From contig NZ_JADIJR010000013.1 of assembly GCF_017355365.1 (NCBI RefSeq), positions 1 to 64,000 on the forward strand: 64,000 bases of DNA. Direction: 5' to 3'. This stretch comes from Microbacterium sp. SD291. Its GTDB lineage: Bacteria; Actinomycetota; Actinomycetes; Actinomycetales; Microbacteriaceae. Below the pieces are notes generated by a model. That model made no database searches. It saw only the letters and a list, made by a program, of their open reading frames with translations, and was not told where the DNA came from. How positions within the stretch are numbered: the first letter of the stretch is position 1; the number at the start of each line of letters is the position of its first letter. The translations under genes and the position numbers were made by a program. Below, piece by piece: positions 27,861 through 36,021 of the stretch.

Positions 27861-27955
27861 GACCGGAACGCCGCGCAACGACCGGAACGCCGCGCAACGA
27901 CCGGAACTCCGGTCAACGACCGGAACGCCGCTCAACCACCAGAACTCCGGTCAGC
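27861..27955. repeat. Five 19-bp tandem units between cydC and moaA
   Basis: GACCGGAACGCCGCGCAAC occurs perfectly at 27861 and 27880. Three variants follow at 27899, 27918 and 27937. The last unit overlaps the final codons and stop of the convergent moaA. It may double as a terminator region. Confidence 0.9.
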
Positions 27956-29006
27956 CGCCGATCGCGTTCATGCCGCGTGCGGGCTGGAGGAACGACGGGT
28001 CGTTGATCGCGTGCCCCGGCAGCTTCGCCCAGATGCAGCGGCGGAGCACCTCGTCGATCTCGGCATCCGTCGCCTGTGCATCGCGCAGCACGGGAAGCAG
28101 ATCGAACTCGTCCGTCGAGAACAGGCAGTTGCGCAGCTGGCCGTCGGCCGTGAGCCGGAGACGGTCGCAGTCGCCGCAGAACGGCGCGGTGACCGAGGCG
28201 ATCACGCCCACCGTGCCGCCCCCGTCGAGGCTCCACCGCTCGGCGGGAGCGCCGCCTCGCCCGGGGATCTCGGTCAGCGTCCAGCGCTCCGAGAGCTTCC
28301 CGAGGATCTCCTCGCGGGTGATCATCCGGTTGCGATCCCAGGTGTGCCCGGCATCCAGCGGCATCTGCTCGATGAAGCGCAGCTCCGCGCCGGACCCGAC
28401 GGCGAACTCCACGAGGTCGCACAGCTCGTCTTCGTTCACGTCGCGCATCGCGACCGCGTTCAGCTTGAGGGGGCGGATGCCGGATGCCGCGGCCGCCGCG
28501 ATCCCGAGCAGCACCTCGTCGAGCCGGTCCCTTCGCGTGAGAGCTGCGAACCGCTCGGCCTGCAGCGTGTCGATCGAGATGTTCAGTCGGGCGAGGCCCG
28601 CGTCGATCAGCTCGTCGAGGACCTCCGGCAGACGGATGCCGTTCGTCGTCATCGCGATCTGCACCGGGCCGTCCGCGGTCTCGATCGCGGAGAGCCTGCG
28701 CACGACGTCGACGATGTCGCGACGCAGCAGCGGCTCGCCGCCCGTGAGCCGGAACGTCGTGATCCCGGCGGACGCTGCGACCGTGGCGACCCGGACGATC
28801 TCGTCGACCGTGAGGATCGACTCACGCGCCAGCCACTCGTTCCCCTGCTCGGGCATGCAGTACGTGCAGCGCAGCGAACAGCGGTCCGTGAGCGAGATGC
28901 GCAGATCGCGGTGGACACGGCTGTGCGTGTCGACGAGAGGCGATCCGGGGGCGAAGACAGGAGCCTCAGGCATCCGCCGTCCGATCGTCACAGGGACAGC
29001 CGTCAT
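27951..29006 (-). CDS. moaA: GTP 3',8-cyclase MoaA
   Basis: A 351-residue radical-SAM enzyme that converts GTP to 3',8-cH2GTP, the first step of molybdenum cofactor synthesis. Residues C43, C47 and C50 (CSLRCTYC) bind the SAM cluster. LTGGEPLLRRDI follows. The C-terminal cluster segment PFCGDCDRLRLTADGQLRNC binds the second 4Fe-4S near GTP. The C-terminus ends in the functional Gly-Gly (AIGG). It is transcribed separately from the plus-strand moe/moa genes, with the modABC genes behind it. Confidence 0.96.
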   Translation of the reverse strand: MTAVPVTIGRRMPEAPVFAPGSPLVDTHSRVHRDLRISLTDRCSLRCTYCMPEQGNEWLARESILTVDEIVRVATVAASAGITTFRLTGGEPLLRRDIVDVVRRLSAIETADGPVQIAMTTNGIRLPEVLDELIDAGLARLNISIDTLQAERFAALTRRDRLDEVLLGIAAAAASGIRPLKLNAVAMRDVNEDELCDLVEFAVGSGAELRFIEQMPLDAGHTWDRNRMITREEILGKLSERWTLTEIPGRGGAPAERWSLDGGGTVGVIASVTAPFCGDCDRLRLTADGQLRNCLFSTDEFDLLPVLRDAQATDAEIDEVLRRCIWAKLPGHAINDPSFLQPARGMNAIGG

Positions 29007-29103
29007 CGACTCATCCCTTCCCGGGCAGAGCGTCTGACCGATCCTCGAAGTTTACCCGCGCTTGATGGGGGTCGGCCGGGAGTGTCCGTGCGTGACCCCG
29101 CCC

Positions 29104-29844
29104 TCAGCGTGCCGAGGCGGCGACCGCGGCAGCGAACGAGGTCGCCGGCGACGAGAGCACATCGGCGACCGCGGCATCCTGGACGATGAGTCCGCCCTCC
29201 AGGATGACGAGGCGCTCGGCGAGTGACTGGGCGTCGAGGATGCCGTGCGAGACGACGATCGCGGTCGTGTGCAGCTGCTCGCGCACGACTTCGCGCAGCT
29301 GCGCCGCGGCCTCGACGTCGAGCGAGGTGAACGGCTCGTCCAGGAGCAGCACCCGCGGACGAGCGGCGAGCGCGCGGGCGAGCGCGACGCGCTGCCGCTG
29401 CCCGCCGGACAGCTCGTCGGGCCGGCGCCCGCCGAGCCCGTCCAGGCCGATGCGGGTCATCCATTCCGCGCCGATCGTGCGCGAGTCGGCGCGGGCGACG
29501 CCGTTCGCGCGCGCCCCGAACGCGATATTCTCGGCCGCCGACAGGTGCGGGAAGAGCAGCGCGTCCTGGCCGAGCATCCCGATCGCGCGGCGTGACGGAG
29601 GCGTGTGCCGTCCGTCGCCGGCGAGCCGGGTGCCGTCGAGATCGACGTGCCCGTGATCGAGTCTGCGGAGTCCGGCGAGGGCCTCGACGAGCGTGGTCTT
29701 GCCCGCGCCGCTCGGCCCCATGACGGCGACCACCTCGCCGGGTGCGAGCCGCAGCGCGACGTCGAGGCCGGCGTGCGCGACGACGACTCGGGCATCGAGC
29801 GCGCCCGCGGTTGTTCCCGTACCGCTCCGATCGGCGCCGCTCAC
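29104..29844 (-). CDS. modC: Molybdate-type ABC importer ATPase (ModC-like, no TOBE domain)
   Basis: A 246-residue ABC ATPase with GTG start overlapping the permease stop. Walker A GPSGAGKTT is near residue 40, signature LSGGQRQRVALARALAARP near 135 and Walker B VLLLDEPFTSLD follows. At this length it ends right after the ATPase core, so the molybdate-binding TOBE/Mop domain normally found at the ModC C-terminus is absent. A Mop domain is instead encoded in the gene at 31640-32029. Location next to modA/modB and moaA supports molybdate or tungstate transport. Confidence 0.88.
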   Translation of the reverse strand: MSGADRSGTGTTAGALDARVVVAHAGLDVALRLAPGEVVAVMGPSGAGKTTLVEALAGLRRLDHGHVDLDGTRLAGDGRHTPPSRRAIGMLGQDALLFPHLSAAENIAFGARANGVARADSRTIGAEWMTRIGLDGLGGRRPDELSGGQRQRVALARALAARPRVLLLDEPFTSLDVEAAAQLREVVREQLHTTAIVVSHGILDAQSLAERLVILEGGLIVQDAAVADVLSSPATSFAAAVAASAR

Positions 29845-30650
29845 CGGATCGCCCCCGGGCGCCAGGCGCGGACCACCAGCAGCACGACGACGGCCGTCAG
29901 CAGCAGCAGGATCGACAGGGCGACGGCGGTCTCGCGTCCGGCACCCGCGCCGTTGAAGGCGGTGTAGATCGCCAGGGGCATGGTCTGCGTGACGCCGGGT
30001 GCATTGCCGGCGAACAGCGCCGTGGCGCCGAACTCGCCGATCGCGCGGGCGAAGCAGAGGATCACGCCGGCCACGATCCCCGGTGCCGCCAGCGGCAGCG
30101 TGACCCGCCAGAGCACGACGGCCGGTCGCGCACCGAGGGTCGCTGCCGTGCGCTCGTACCGGCTGCCGGTGCTGCGGATCGTCCCCTCGACCGCGAGCAC
30201 CAGGAACGGCAGCGCGACGAAGGCCTGCGCGAGCACGACGGCGACGGGGGTGAACGGGATGCCGGTGCCGAACCACTCGGCGATCAGGCCGCCGAGCGGG
30301 CTCGTGCGCCCGAACAGGAACAGCAGCGCGACGCCGCCGACCATCGGCGGCAGCACCAGCGGCACCGCGACGAGCGCGCGCAGCAGCGCCGAGGCGCGTG
30401 GACCGGAGCGCGCGATCAGCAGCGCGAGCGGGATGCCGAGCAGCACGCACAGCGCGGTCGCGGCGAGGCCCGTGACGATGGACAGCCGCAGCGCGTCGAG
30501 CGCCGCGGGCGAGGTGATGTCCTGCCAGAGCGTCGGCCAGGACGCGCGGGTGAGCAGCGCGAGCAGCGGCAGCACCAGCAGCGCCACTCCGAGCACGGCG
30601 GGCGCGATGAGCAGGAACGGGGTCCCGGCCCCGGTGTCAGCGCGACGCAT
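29841..30650 (-). CDS. modB: Molybdate ABC transporter permease (ModB-like)
   Basis: A 269-residue membrane protein with about 6 helices. The permease EAA-type loop is YERTAATLGARPAVVLWRVT, near residue 165, followed by LPLAAPGIVAGVILCFARAIGEFGATALFAG. The FARAIGEFGAT segment is characteristic of molybdate and sulfate permeases. ATG 30650 has GGGAGA upstream; an earlier in-frame ATG at 30686 is possible. It couples to the ATPase gene through GTGA. The 147 bases separating it from modA contain a 31-bp-period repeat. Confidence 0.9.
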   Translation of the reverse strand: MRRADTGAGTPFLLIAPAVLGVALLVLPLLALLTRASWPTLWQDITSPAALDALRLSIVTGLAATALCVLLGIPLALLIARSGPRASALLRALVAVPLVLPPMVGGVALLFLFGRTSPLGGLIAEWFGTGIPFTPVAVVLAQAFVALPFLVLAVEGTIRSTGSRYERTAATLGARPAVVLWRVTLPLAAPGIVAGVILCFARAIGEFGATALFAGNAPGVTQTMPLAIYTAFNGAGAGRETAVALSILLLLTAVVVLLVVRAWRPGAIR

Positions 30651-30736
30651 CAGGGTCTCCCGTGCCTGCGAGCGCCGCAGGGGCACGCATCAGCCGGCCT
30701 CCGGGTGCAGTTGGTGCCGCCTGCTGGTGCGGGAAG

Positions 30737-30788
30737 CGGCACGAACTGCGCCCGGAGCGCGGAGACCCGGCACGAACTGCGCCCGGAG
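30737..30788. repeat. 21-bp direct repeat, period 31, between modA and modB
   Basis: Two identical 21-base copies begin CGGCACGAACTGCGCCCGGA, at 30737-30757 and 30768-30788. The intervening 10 bases read CGCGGAGACC. A weaker related word (GTGCAGTTGGTGCCG) lies just before, at about 30710. Confidence 0.85.
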
Positions 30789-30797
30789 ACCAGCCGC

Positions 30798-31643
30798 TCA
30801 CGGCGCACCGAATCCGTGCGCGGCGAGGATCCGCTGACCGTCGACACCGAGCACGAACTCCACGAACGCGCGGCCGGCGTCGGTCGCCTCGTCGAGGGCG
30901 ACGATCGGATAGCTGTTCACCACGTCAGCCGCACCCTCCGGTGCGAAGCTCTCCACGGCGTCGTCGTCGAGCACGTCGGTGGCGTAGACGAGCCCGGCAT
31001 CCGCCTCGCCCGCCGCGATCTTCTGCAGCACCGCCGAGACGTTCTGCTCAAGGCTCGCCGGCTTCACGGTGATGCCGGCGGCTTCGAGCAGTCTCTGCGA
31101 TGCCGCGCCGCAAGGCACCTCCGGCGCGCACAGCACAGTGGTGGCCTCGGCGAGGTCGGCGAGCGACTCGATGCGCCCCGGGTTCCCGGCAGGCACCGCC
31201 ACCACGAGGGAGTTGGTCGCGAACGTGTGCGGATCGTCGGCGAGGCCGGCATCCGTCAGCGTCGCCATGGTGCGCTCATCGGCGGTGGCGAGCACGTCGG
31301 CGTGCGCGCCCTCGAGCAGCTGGGTGACGAGGATGCTCGAGCCGTCGTACACGATCGGCGTGAGATCGACCCCGGGATGCTCGGCCGTGAACTCCGCCGC
31401 GATCTCATCGAACGCCGAGCCGAGGGAGGCCGCGGCGAAGATCGTGACCTCGCCCGACAGGGCATCGCCATCGGAAGGAGGAGGAGCGGATGCCGGGGCG
31501 GCGGAGCATCCCGTGAAGAGGATCGTCGTGATCGCGAGCATCCCGGCCAGCGACCCGGTGCGCAACCCCGCGAGCGCGGATGGCGACCATCCGGGGTCCG
31601 CGGTGGCGGCAGTAGCGCCGGGGCGGCTCGCGGACGCCCTCAT
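30798..31643 (-). CDS. modA: Molybdate-binding lipoprotein (ModA-like)
   Basis: A 281-residue extracytoplasmic solute-binding protein. A lipoprotein signal ends in LFTGC with the lipidated cysteine C46. The ModA fold follows: EVTIFAAASLGSAFDEIA, YDGSSILVTQLLEGAHADVLATADE, NSLVVAVPAGNPGRI, CAPEVPCGAASQRLLEAAG and GLVYATDV. Those serine- and alanine-rich loops surround oxyanion sites in the family. Its ATG overlaps the stop of the HTH-Mop gene in ATGA, so the regulator/Mop protein, modA, modB and modC form one minus-strand operon. Confidence 0.93.
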   Translation of the reverse strand: MRASASRPGATAATADPGWSPSALAGLRTGSLAGMLAITTILFTGCSAAPASAPPPSDGDALSGEVTIFAAASLGSAFDEIAAEFTAEHPGVDLTPIVYDGSSILVTQLLEGAHADVLATADERTMATLTDAGLADDPHTFATNSLVVAVPAGNPGRIESLADLAEATTVLCAPEVPCGAASQRLLEAAGITVKPASLEQNVSAVLQKIAAGEADAGLVYATDVLDDDAVESFAPEGAADVVNSYPIVALDEATDAGRAFVEFVLGVDGQRILAAHGFGAP

Positions 31644-32029
31644 GCCGGGGTCTCCACGATCACGGTGGTGGCCTTCACGAGCGCGACGGCGAGCGAGCCC
31701 GGTCGGAGATCGAGCTCACGCACGGCCTCGGCTGACATCAGCGACACCAGGCGATGCGGCCCCGACTGGATGTCGACCTGCGCCATGACGCCGTCGATCT
31801 GCACGCGGGTCACGAGCCCGGTGAAGCGGTTGCGTGCGCTGGAGAGCCGGTCCGCCGGATCGCGAGGTGCTTCGGCCAGCATCACTGCATGCTGCGCGAG
31901 GGCCTCTCCGGGGATCCGCGCGGGAGAGTCGCCCGTGACCGGCAGAGCGCCCTGGTCGATCCAGCGCCGGACGGTGTCATCGCTGACGCCCAGCAGCCGT
32001 GCGGCCTCGGAGATGCGGAAGGTGCTCAT
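31640..32029 (-). CDS. HTH-Mop protein (molybdate-responsive regulator or molybdate store)
   Basis: A 129-residue protein. Residues 1-50 are a MerR/excisionase-type HTH (FRISEAARLLGVSDDTVRRW, then IDQGALPV). Residues about 65-129 are a single Mop/TOBE domain (SARNRFTGLVTRVQIDGVMA, VDIQSGPHRLVSLMS, VALVKATTVIVE), the fold that binds molybdate in ModE and molbindins. It leads the modABC operon and lies divergent from the moeB-like gene. It could repress one or both when molybdate is bound. Similar HTH-TOBE proteins occur beside actinobacterial mod genes. Confidence 0.85.
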   Translation of the reverse strand: MSTFRISEAARLLGVSDDTVRRWIDQGALPVTGDSPARIPGEALAQHAVMLAEAPRDPADRLSSARNRFTGLVTRVQIDGVMAQVDIQSGPHRLVSLMSAEAVRELDLRPGSLAVALVKATTVIVETPA

Positions 32030-32056
32030 TGTTCGAGACTACGGCCATGCATCCGC

Positions 32057-32083
32057 AGATCAAAGGAATTGTGCGTCTGATCT
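32057..32083. promoter_or_regulatory. Candidate operator in the divergent mod/moe promoter
   Basis: AGATCA (32057-32062) and TGATCT (32078-32083) form an inverted repeat with a 15-base spacer in the 142-base gap between the HTH-Mop gene and the moeB-like gene. Flanking bases extend it partly (CCGCAGATCA against TGATCTCCGC). The local HTH-Mop protein is the obvious candidate binder. Confidence 0.4.
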
Positions 32084-32171
32084 CCGCATCTACGGTGAAA
32101 ACAGGAGCATCGCGAGGAGTGTGCCGCGTAATCCGACGCCATGCTGCGCAGGGGCGGGATAGCCTGAGCGC

Positions 32172-33422
32172 ATGCCCCTGCCACCGCTGGTCGAACCCGT
32201 CGCCGCGCTCAGCGCCGACGAGGCGACGCGTGCGGCACGGCACCTCGTGCTGGCGGACCTCGGAGAGATCGGACAGCGCCGCCTCCGGGCCGCGCACGTC
32301 GCCGTCATCGGCGCGGGAGGCCTCGGCTCGCCCGCCGTGCTCGCGCTCGCCGCAGCCGGGATCGGCACTCTGACCGTCATCGACGACGACGTGGTCGAGC
32401 TCTCGAACCTGCAGCGCCAGGTGCTGCACAGCCTCAGCGATGTCGGCGCGCCGAAGGTCGACAGCGCGGTCCGCGCCGCGGCCGGCCTCTCGCCCGAGAC
32501 GACCGTGCGGCCGGTGCGCGAACGGCTCACCCCCGGTAACGCCGCGTCCTTGCTGGCGGGTGCCGATCTGGTGCTCGACGGCTCGGACTCGTTCGAGACG
32601 AGGGCGGCCGTCGCGGCGGCCTGCGAGCAGCTCGGCGTGCCGCTGGTGTGGGGCGTCGTGCAGGAGTTCGCCGCGCAGGTCACCGTCTTCTGGTCGGCGC
32701 CGCCCGCCGGCGCCACCCCGGTCGTGCTGTCGGACCTCTACCCGCCGGGGGAGGTCGGCGAGCTGCCGAGCTGCGCGGCCGTCGGCGTGCTCGGCGCGCT
32801 CTGCCTCCAGGTCGGATCGGTGCTGGCGATGGAGGCCATCAAGCTCATCGCCGGGATCGGCGAGCCGCTCCTCGGCCGGGTTCTCCTGATCGACGCGCTC
32901 CGCGGACGGATGAGCGAGGTGCCGCTGCGGCCGGCGCAGCATCCCGCCTCGGCATCGATCCGGCAATCGGCCTCCGCACCGGCCCGGGCCACCACAGCCC
33001 CCGAGCCTCCGCACATCACTGTCGCCGCACTCGAGGCCGAGATCGCGTCCGGTGCGGTCGTCCTCGATGTCCGCGAGCTCGCCGAGGTCGCCCGCGGCAT
33101 GATCCCAGGCGCCCGCCATGTTCCGCTGGCCGACGTGCTCCGCGATCCGTCCGCGCTCACGGCGGCGCCGCGAGGCGACGGCGACTGGGTCGCTGCGCCC
33201 GCGCGAGCCGACGTCGACCGGCCCGACGCAGCCGCCGACCCCTCACGGGCCGACGCCGATCGGCCCGCCGAAGAGCGGATCGTCGTCGTCTGCCAGGTGG
33301 GTGCACGTGCGCGTCGCGCGGCCGTCGCGCTGCGGGAAGCGGGGGCGGATGCCGTGGTGCTGACCGGTGGCATGGACGCGTGGAGTGCCGATGAGCGAGC
33401 CCCGATGAGCGAGCCCCGATGA
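32172..33422 (+). CDS. MoeB/ThiF-type adenylyltransferase with C-terminal rhodanese domain
   Basis: A 416-residue E1-like enzyme that would adenylate the MoaD C-terminus and, through its rhodanese domain, help supply sulfur. The nucleotide fold is AAHVAVIGAGGLGSPAVLALA, then DDDVVELSNLQRQVLHS with LVLDGSDSFETRA. A catalytic-type cysteine lies in ELPSCAAVGVLGAL. The usual structural zinc CxxC pairs are not visible. The rhodanese part (about 280-410) contains VLDVRELAEVARGMIPGARH and VVVCQVGARARRA with the active cysteine. It begins the plus-strand moe/moa run. Confidence 0.87.
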   Translation: MPLPPLVEPVAALSADEATRAARHLVLADLGEIGQRRLRAAHVAVIGAGGLGSPAVLALAAAGIGTLTVIDDDVVELSNLQRQVLHSLSDVGAPKVDSAVRAAAGLSPETTVRPVRERLTPGNAASLLAGADLVLDGSDSFETRAAVAAACEQLGVPLVWGVVQEFAAQVTVFWSAPPAGATPVVLSDLYPPGEVGELPSCAAVGVLGALCLQVGSVLAMEAIKLIAGIGEPLLGRVLLIDALRGRMSEVPLRPAQHPASASIRQSASAPARATTAPEPPHITVAALEAEIASGAVVLDVRELAEVARGMIPGARHVPLADVLRDPSALTAAPRGDGDWVAAPARADVDRPDAAADPSRADADRPAEERIVVVCQVGARARRAAVALREAGADAVVLTGGMDAWSADERAPMSEPR

Positions 33423-33471
33423 GCGAACCCCGATGTGCGAACCCGAAGGGCGAACCCCGATGAATGAGCTG
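33389..33471 (+). repeat. Six 14-bp tandem units spanning the moeB-like stop and moeA start
   Basis: CGATGAGCGAGCCC occurs at 33389 and 33403. Variants follow at 33417, 33431, 33445 (13 bases) and 33458. Each full unit carries an ATGA, the kind of overlap used for translational coupling. The moeB-like stop (33420-33422) is in unit 3 and the moeA ATG (33460) in unit 6. Confidence 0.88.
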
Positions 33472-34683
33472 AGAACGGTCGAGGAGCAGCTCGAGACGGT
33501 GCTCGCGCGGGTGCGCGCGCTGGACTCGCGCACACTCCCGCTCGCCGAGGCATCCGGGTTCACGCTGGCGGCCCCGGCGACCGCGGTCAACCCGGTGCCG
33601 GCGTTCGACAACTCCGCCATGGACGGCTTCGCGGTGCGCTTCGCCGACGTGGCGACGGCATCCGGATCCGCACCGGTGACCCTGCGCGTCGTGGCAGACG
33701 TCCCCGCCGGCAGCGCCGAGGACCCGCGGATCGAGCCCGGCACCGTCGCGCGCATCATGACCGGTGCGGCGCTGCCGGCGGATGCCGACACGATCGTGCC
33801 GTTCGAGGACACCGCGGGCGGCCTCGCCGACTCACTCGGCGAGATCGTCGTGCTGCAGGCCCCCCGAATCGAGGGGGCGCACGTGCGCCGCACCGGCGCC
33901 GATGCCCACGCGGGAGCGACGGTGCTGGGCGCGGGCACGCTTCTCGGTGCGCGGCAGCTCTCAGCGCTCGCCTCGGTCGGCATCGCCGAGGTCGAGGTCG
34001 CGCGGCGCCCGGTCGTGGCCGTCGTGTCGACCGGATCCGAGCTCGTGGCCCCGGGGCAGCCGCTGTCGCGCGGTCAGATCCCGGAGTCGAACGGCCTGCT
34101 GCTCGCCGGGCTCGCCGCCGACGCGGGCGCCGACGTCGTGTTCCGCGAGGTGGTCGGCGACGAGGGCGACGGACCGGCCGAGGCCGTCGCGAGGGCGACC
34201 GCGCTGGGCGCGGATGCCGTGATCTTCTCCGGCGGGGTCAGCGCCGGCGCCTACGAGGCCGTGCGGCAGAGCCTCGGCGACGTGATGGACTTCGTCAAGG
34301 TCGCGATGCAGCCGGGAAAGCCGCAGGGCTTCGGCGCGACCGCCGAGGGGATGCTGCTCTTCGGCCTCCCCGGCAATCCGGTCAGCGCCGCCGTGTCGTT
34401 CGAGGCCTTCGTGCGCCCGGCGCTGCTGCGCATGCAGGGCCGCGCCGAGATCGAGCGCCCGGTGCGCCGGCTTCCCGCCGGGGCCGACTGGCGCACGCCG
34501 CCCGGCCGGCGCCAGTACCTCCCCGCCGTGATCGACGCGGAGGGCCGGGTGAGGCCGGCGACCAGAGGCGGCTCCGGATCGCACCTGTCGGTCGGCCTGG
34601 GCGCCGCCACCGCGTACGCCATCGTCCCCGCCGACGTCGAGCAGGTCTCGGCCGGCGATCTCATCCAAGTCTGGGAGCTGTGA
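33460..34683 (+). CDS. moeA: Molybdopterin molybdenumtransferase MoeA
   Basis: A 407-residue enzyme that inserts molybdate into adenylated molybdopterin. PAFDNSAMDGFAVRF near residue 48, GTVARIMTGAALPADADTIV near 99, VVSTGSELVAPGQPLSRGQI near 190, VIFSGGVSAGAYEAV and FGLPGNPVSAAVSFEAFVRP are the standard MoeA motifs in order. The C-terminal domain IV follows. ATG 33460 (MNELRT) is chosen from the homologous N-terminus. An upstream ATG at 33433 lies in the 14-bp repeat and is probably not used. Confidence 0.95.
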   Translation: MNELRTVEEQLETVLARVRALDSRTLPLAEASGFTLAAPATAVNPVPAFDNSAMDGFAVRFADVATASGSAPVTLRVVADVPAGSAEDPRIEPGTVARIMTGAALPADADTIVPFEDTAGGLADSLGEIVVLQAPRIEGAHVRRTGADAHAGATVLGAGTLLGARQLSALASVGIAEVEVARRPVVAVVSTGSELVAPGQPLSRGQIPESNGLLLAGLAADAGADVVFREVVGDEGDGPAEAVARATALGADAVIFSGGVSAGAYEAVRQSLGDVMDFVKVAMQPGKPQGFGATAEGMLLFGLPGNPVSAAVSFEAFVRPALLRMQGRAEIERPVRRLPAGADWRTPPGRRQYLPAVIDAEGRVRPATRGGSGSHLSVGLGAATAYAIVPADVEQVSAGDLIQVWEL

Positions 34684-35156
34684 TGACCTTCACCCACCTC
34701 GATTCCGCCGGTCGCGCCCGCATGGTCGACGTGACCGACAAGCAGCCCACCGTCCGCGCGGCCACGGCCGCGGGCTTCGTGCGCTGCTCCCCGGAGACCG
34801 TCGCGCTGCTGCGAGACGGCGCAGTGCCCAAGGGCGACGTGCTCGCGGTCGCCCGCATCGCCGGCATCCAGGCCGCCAAGCGCACGCCGGAGCTGCTGCC
34901 GCTCGCGCACGTGATCGGCGTGCACGGGGCCGTCGTCGACCTCGAGGTCGAGGATGCAGGGGTGTCGATCTCGGCGACCGTCCGCACCGCCGACCGCACC
35001 GGCGTCGAGATGGAGGCGCTCACCGCCGTCTCGGTCGCCGCCCTCGCCGTCGTCGACATGATCAAGGGCGTCGACCGCTCCGTCACGATCGAGAACGTGC
35101 GGATCGTCGCCAAGGAGGGCGGGCGCAGCGGATCATGGCGACGCCCGGGGGAGTGA
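34683..35156 (+). CDS. moaC: Cyclic pyranopterin monophosphate synthase MoaC
   Basis: A 157-residue enzyme that converts the MoaA product into cPMP. Motifs MVDVTDKQPTVRAATAAGFV, KGDVLAVARIAGIQAAKRTP, LLPLAHVIGVHG, RTGVEMEALTAVSVAALAVVDMIK and MIKGVDRSVTIENVRI carry the catalytic lysine, histidine and aspartate. ATG 34683 overlaps the moeA stop by one base; the GTG at 34680 is an alternative. The 3' end overlaps the MobA-like gene by about 22 bases. Confidence 0.96.
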   Translation: MTFTHLDSAGRARMVDVTDKQPTVRAATAAGFVRCSPETVALLRDGAVPKGDVLAVARIAGIQAAKRTPELLPLAHVIGVHGAVVDLEVEDAGVSISATVRTADRTGVEMEALTAVSVAALAVVDMIKGVDRSVTIENVRIVAKEGGRSGSWRRPGE

Positions 35157-35749
35157 CCTCGCCGGCCACCGCCTCGCTCGGTGCCGTCCTCATCGTCGGA
35201 GGCGAGGGACGGCGGATGGGCGGCCTCGCGAAGCCGCTGCTGGTGCTCGGCGGGCGCACGCTGCTCGAGCGGGCCGTCGACGCGCTCGCGGCCGCCGGCG
35301 CCGCGCCGATCGTGGCGGTCGGACCGATGCTCGATGAGGCACTGCCGGTGGTCTGGGCGCGGGAGGAGCCGGCGTTCGGAGGCCCGGCGGCCGCGCTCGC
35401 CGCGGGAGTCCGCGAGGTGCCGGCCGAATGGATCTGCGTCCTCGCCGGCGACCTCGCACGGCCGGAGGACGTCGTCGAGCGGCTCGCCTTGCTGCTGTCG
35501 GAAGGGACGGATGCCGACGGCATCGCGTTCACGGCCGACGGACGGGAGCAGTGGCTCGCGGGGGTCTACCGCGCAGCATCCGTCCGCCGGGTGCTCACCG
35601 GCCGCGGCACGCTCGAGAACGCGTCGGTGAGGTCCGTCCTCGGAGGGCTCGCGATCGACTGGATCGTGGACGATGATGGAGTCACCCGCGACATCGACTC
35701 GCTCGCCGACCTGGATCGCGCGCGCACCGAACCAGAGGAGTCATCATGA
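35135..35749 (+). CDS. mobA: MobA-like molybdenum cofactor guanylyltransferase
   Basis: A 204-residue nucleotidyltransferase with the MobA loop GAVLIVGGEGRRMGGLAKPL near residue 16, an FGGPAAALAAGV segment and CVLAGDLARPE with the metal-binding aspartate. It would transfer GMP from GTP to molybdopterin to make the bis-MGD type cofactor. ATG 35135 overlaps moaC; a GTG at 35153 inside the moaC stop is an alternative start. It is followed by a small DUF6457-like gene overlapping in ATGA, a pairing seen in actinobacterial Moco clusters. Confidence 0.87.
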   Translation: MATPGGVTSPATASLGAVLIVGGEGRRMGGLAKPLLVLGGRTLLERAVDALAAAGAAPIVAVGPMLDEALPVVWAREEPAFGGPAAALAAGVREVPAEWICVLAGDLARPEDVVERLALLLSEGTDADGIAFTADGREQWLAGVYRAASVRRVLTGRGTLENASVRSVLGGLAIDWIVDDDGVTRDIDSLADLDRARTEPEESS

Positions 35750-36021
35750 GCGACCGCACACTCCCCCCGGAGGCGCTGGAAGACTGGTCGGCCGAGCTGC
35801 GGGAGCGCTTCGGCCTCGCTGAGCAGGACGTGCCGATCGCGCTCATCCTCGACCTCGCCCGTGACGTCGCGAACGGCGTCGCGCGTCCCGCCGCCCCGTT
35901 CAGCGCTTTCGTCGCCGGGCTCGTGGCCGGCCGTGCCGGCGGGTCGCCGGAGGACGTCCGCGAGGCGGTCGCCGCGATCGTCGAGCTCGCGAACGCGCGC
36001 GCCGCGAGCGGGGAGAGCTGA
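35746..36021 (+). CDS. Small DUF6457-like protein of Moco clusters
   Basis: A 91-residue helical protein: LEDWSAELRERFGLAEQD, then IALILDLARDVANGVARPAAPFSAF (two segments), then VAGRAGGSPEDVREAVAAIV. The pattern WxxxLxxxLG...ILDLAR(D/E)VAHxVxRPAAPxTxF is that of DUF6457. It is found next to, or fused with, MobA in actinobacteria, so it is presumed to assist cofactor guanylylation. Biochemical role unknown. It overlaps mobA by ATGA and abuts moaD. Confidence 0.8.
   Translation: MSDRTLPPEALEDWSAELRERFGLAEQDVPIALILDLARDVANGVARPAAPFSAFVAGLVAGRAGGSPEDVREAVAAIVELANARAASGES

Noticed and set aside
29742-32162. Long plus-strand open frame opposite the mod genes
   Set aside because: Arg/Gly/Glu-rich shadow of modABC and the HTH-Mop gene, with no recognisable motif.
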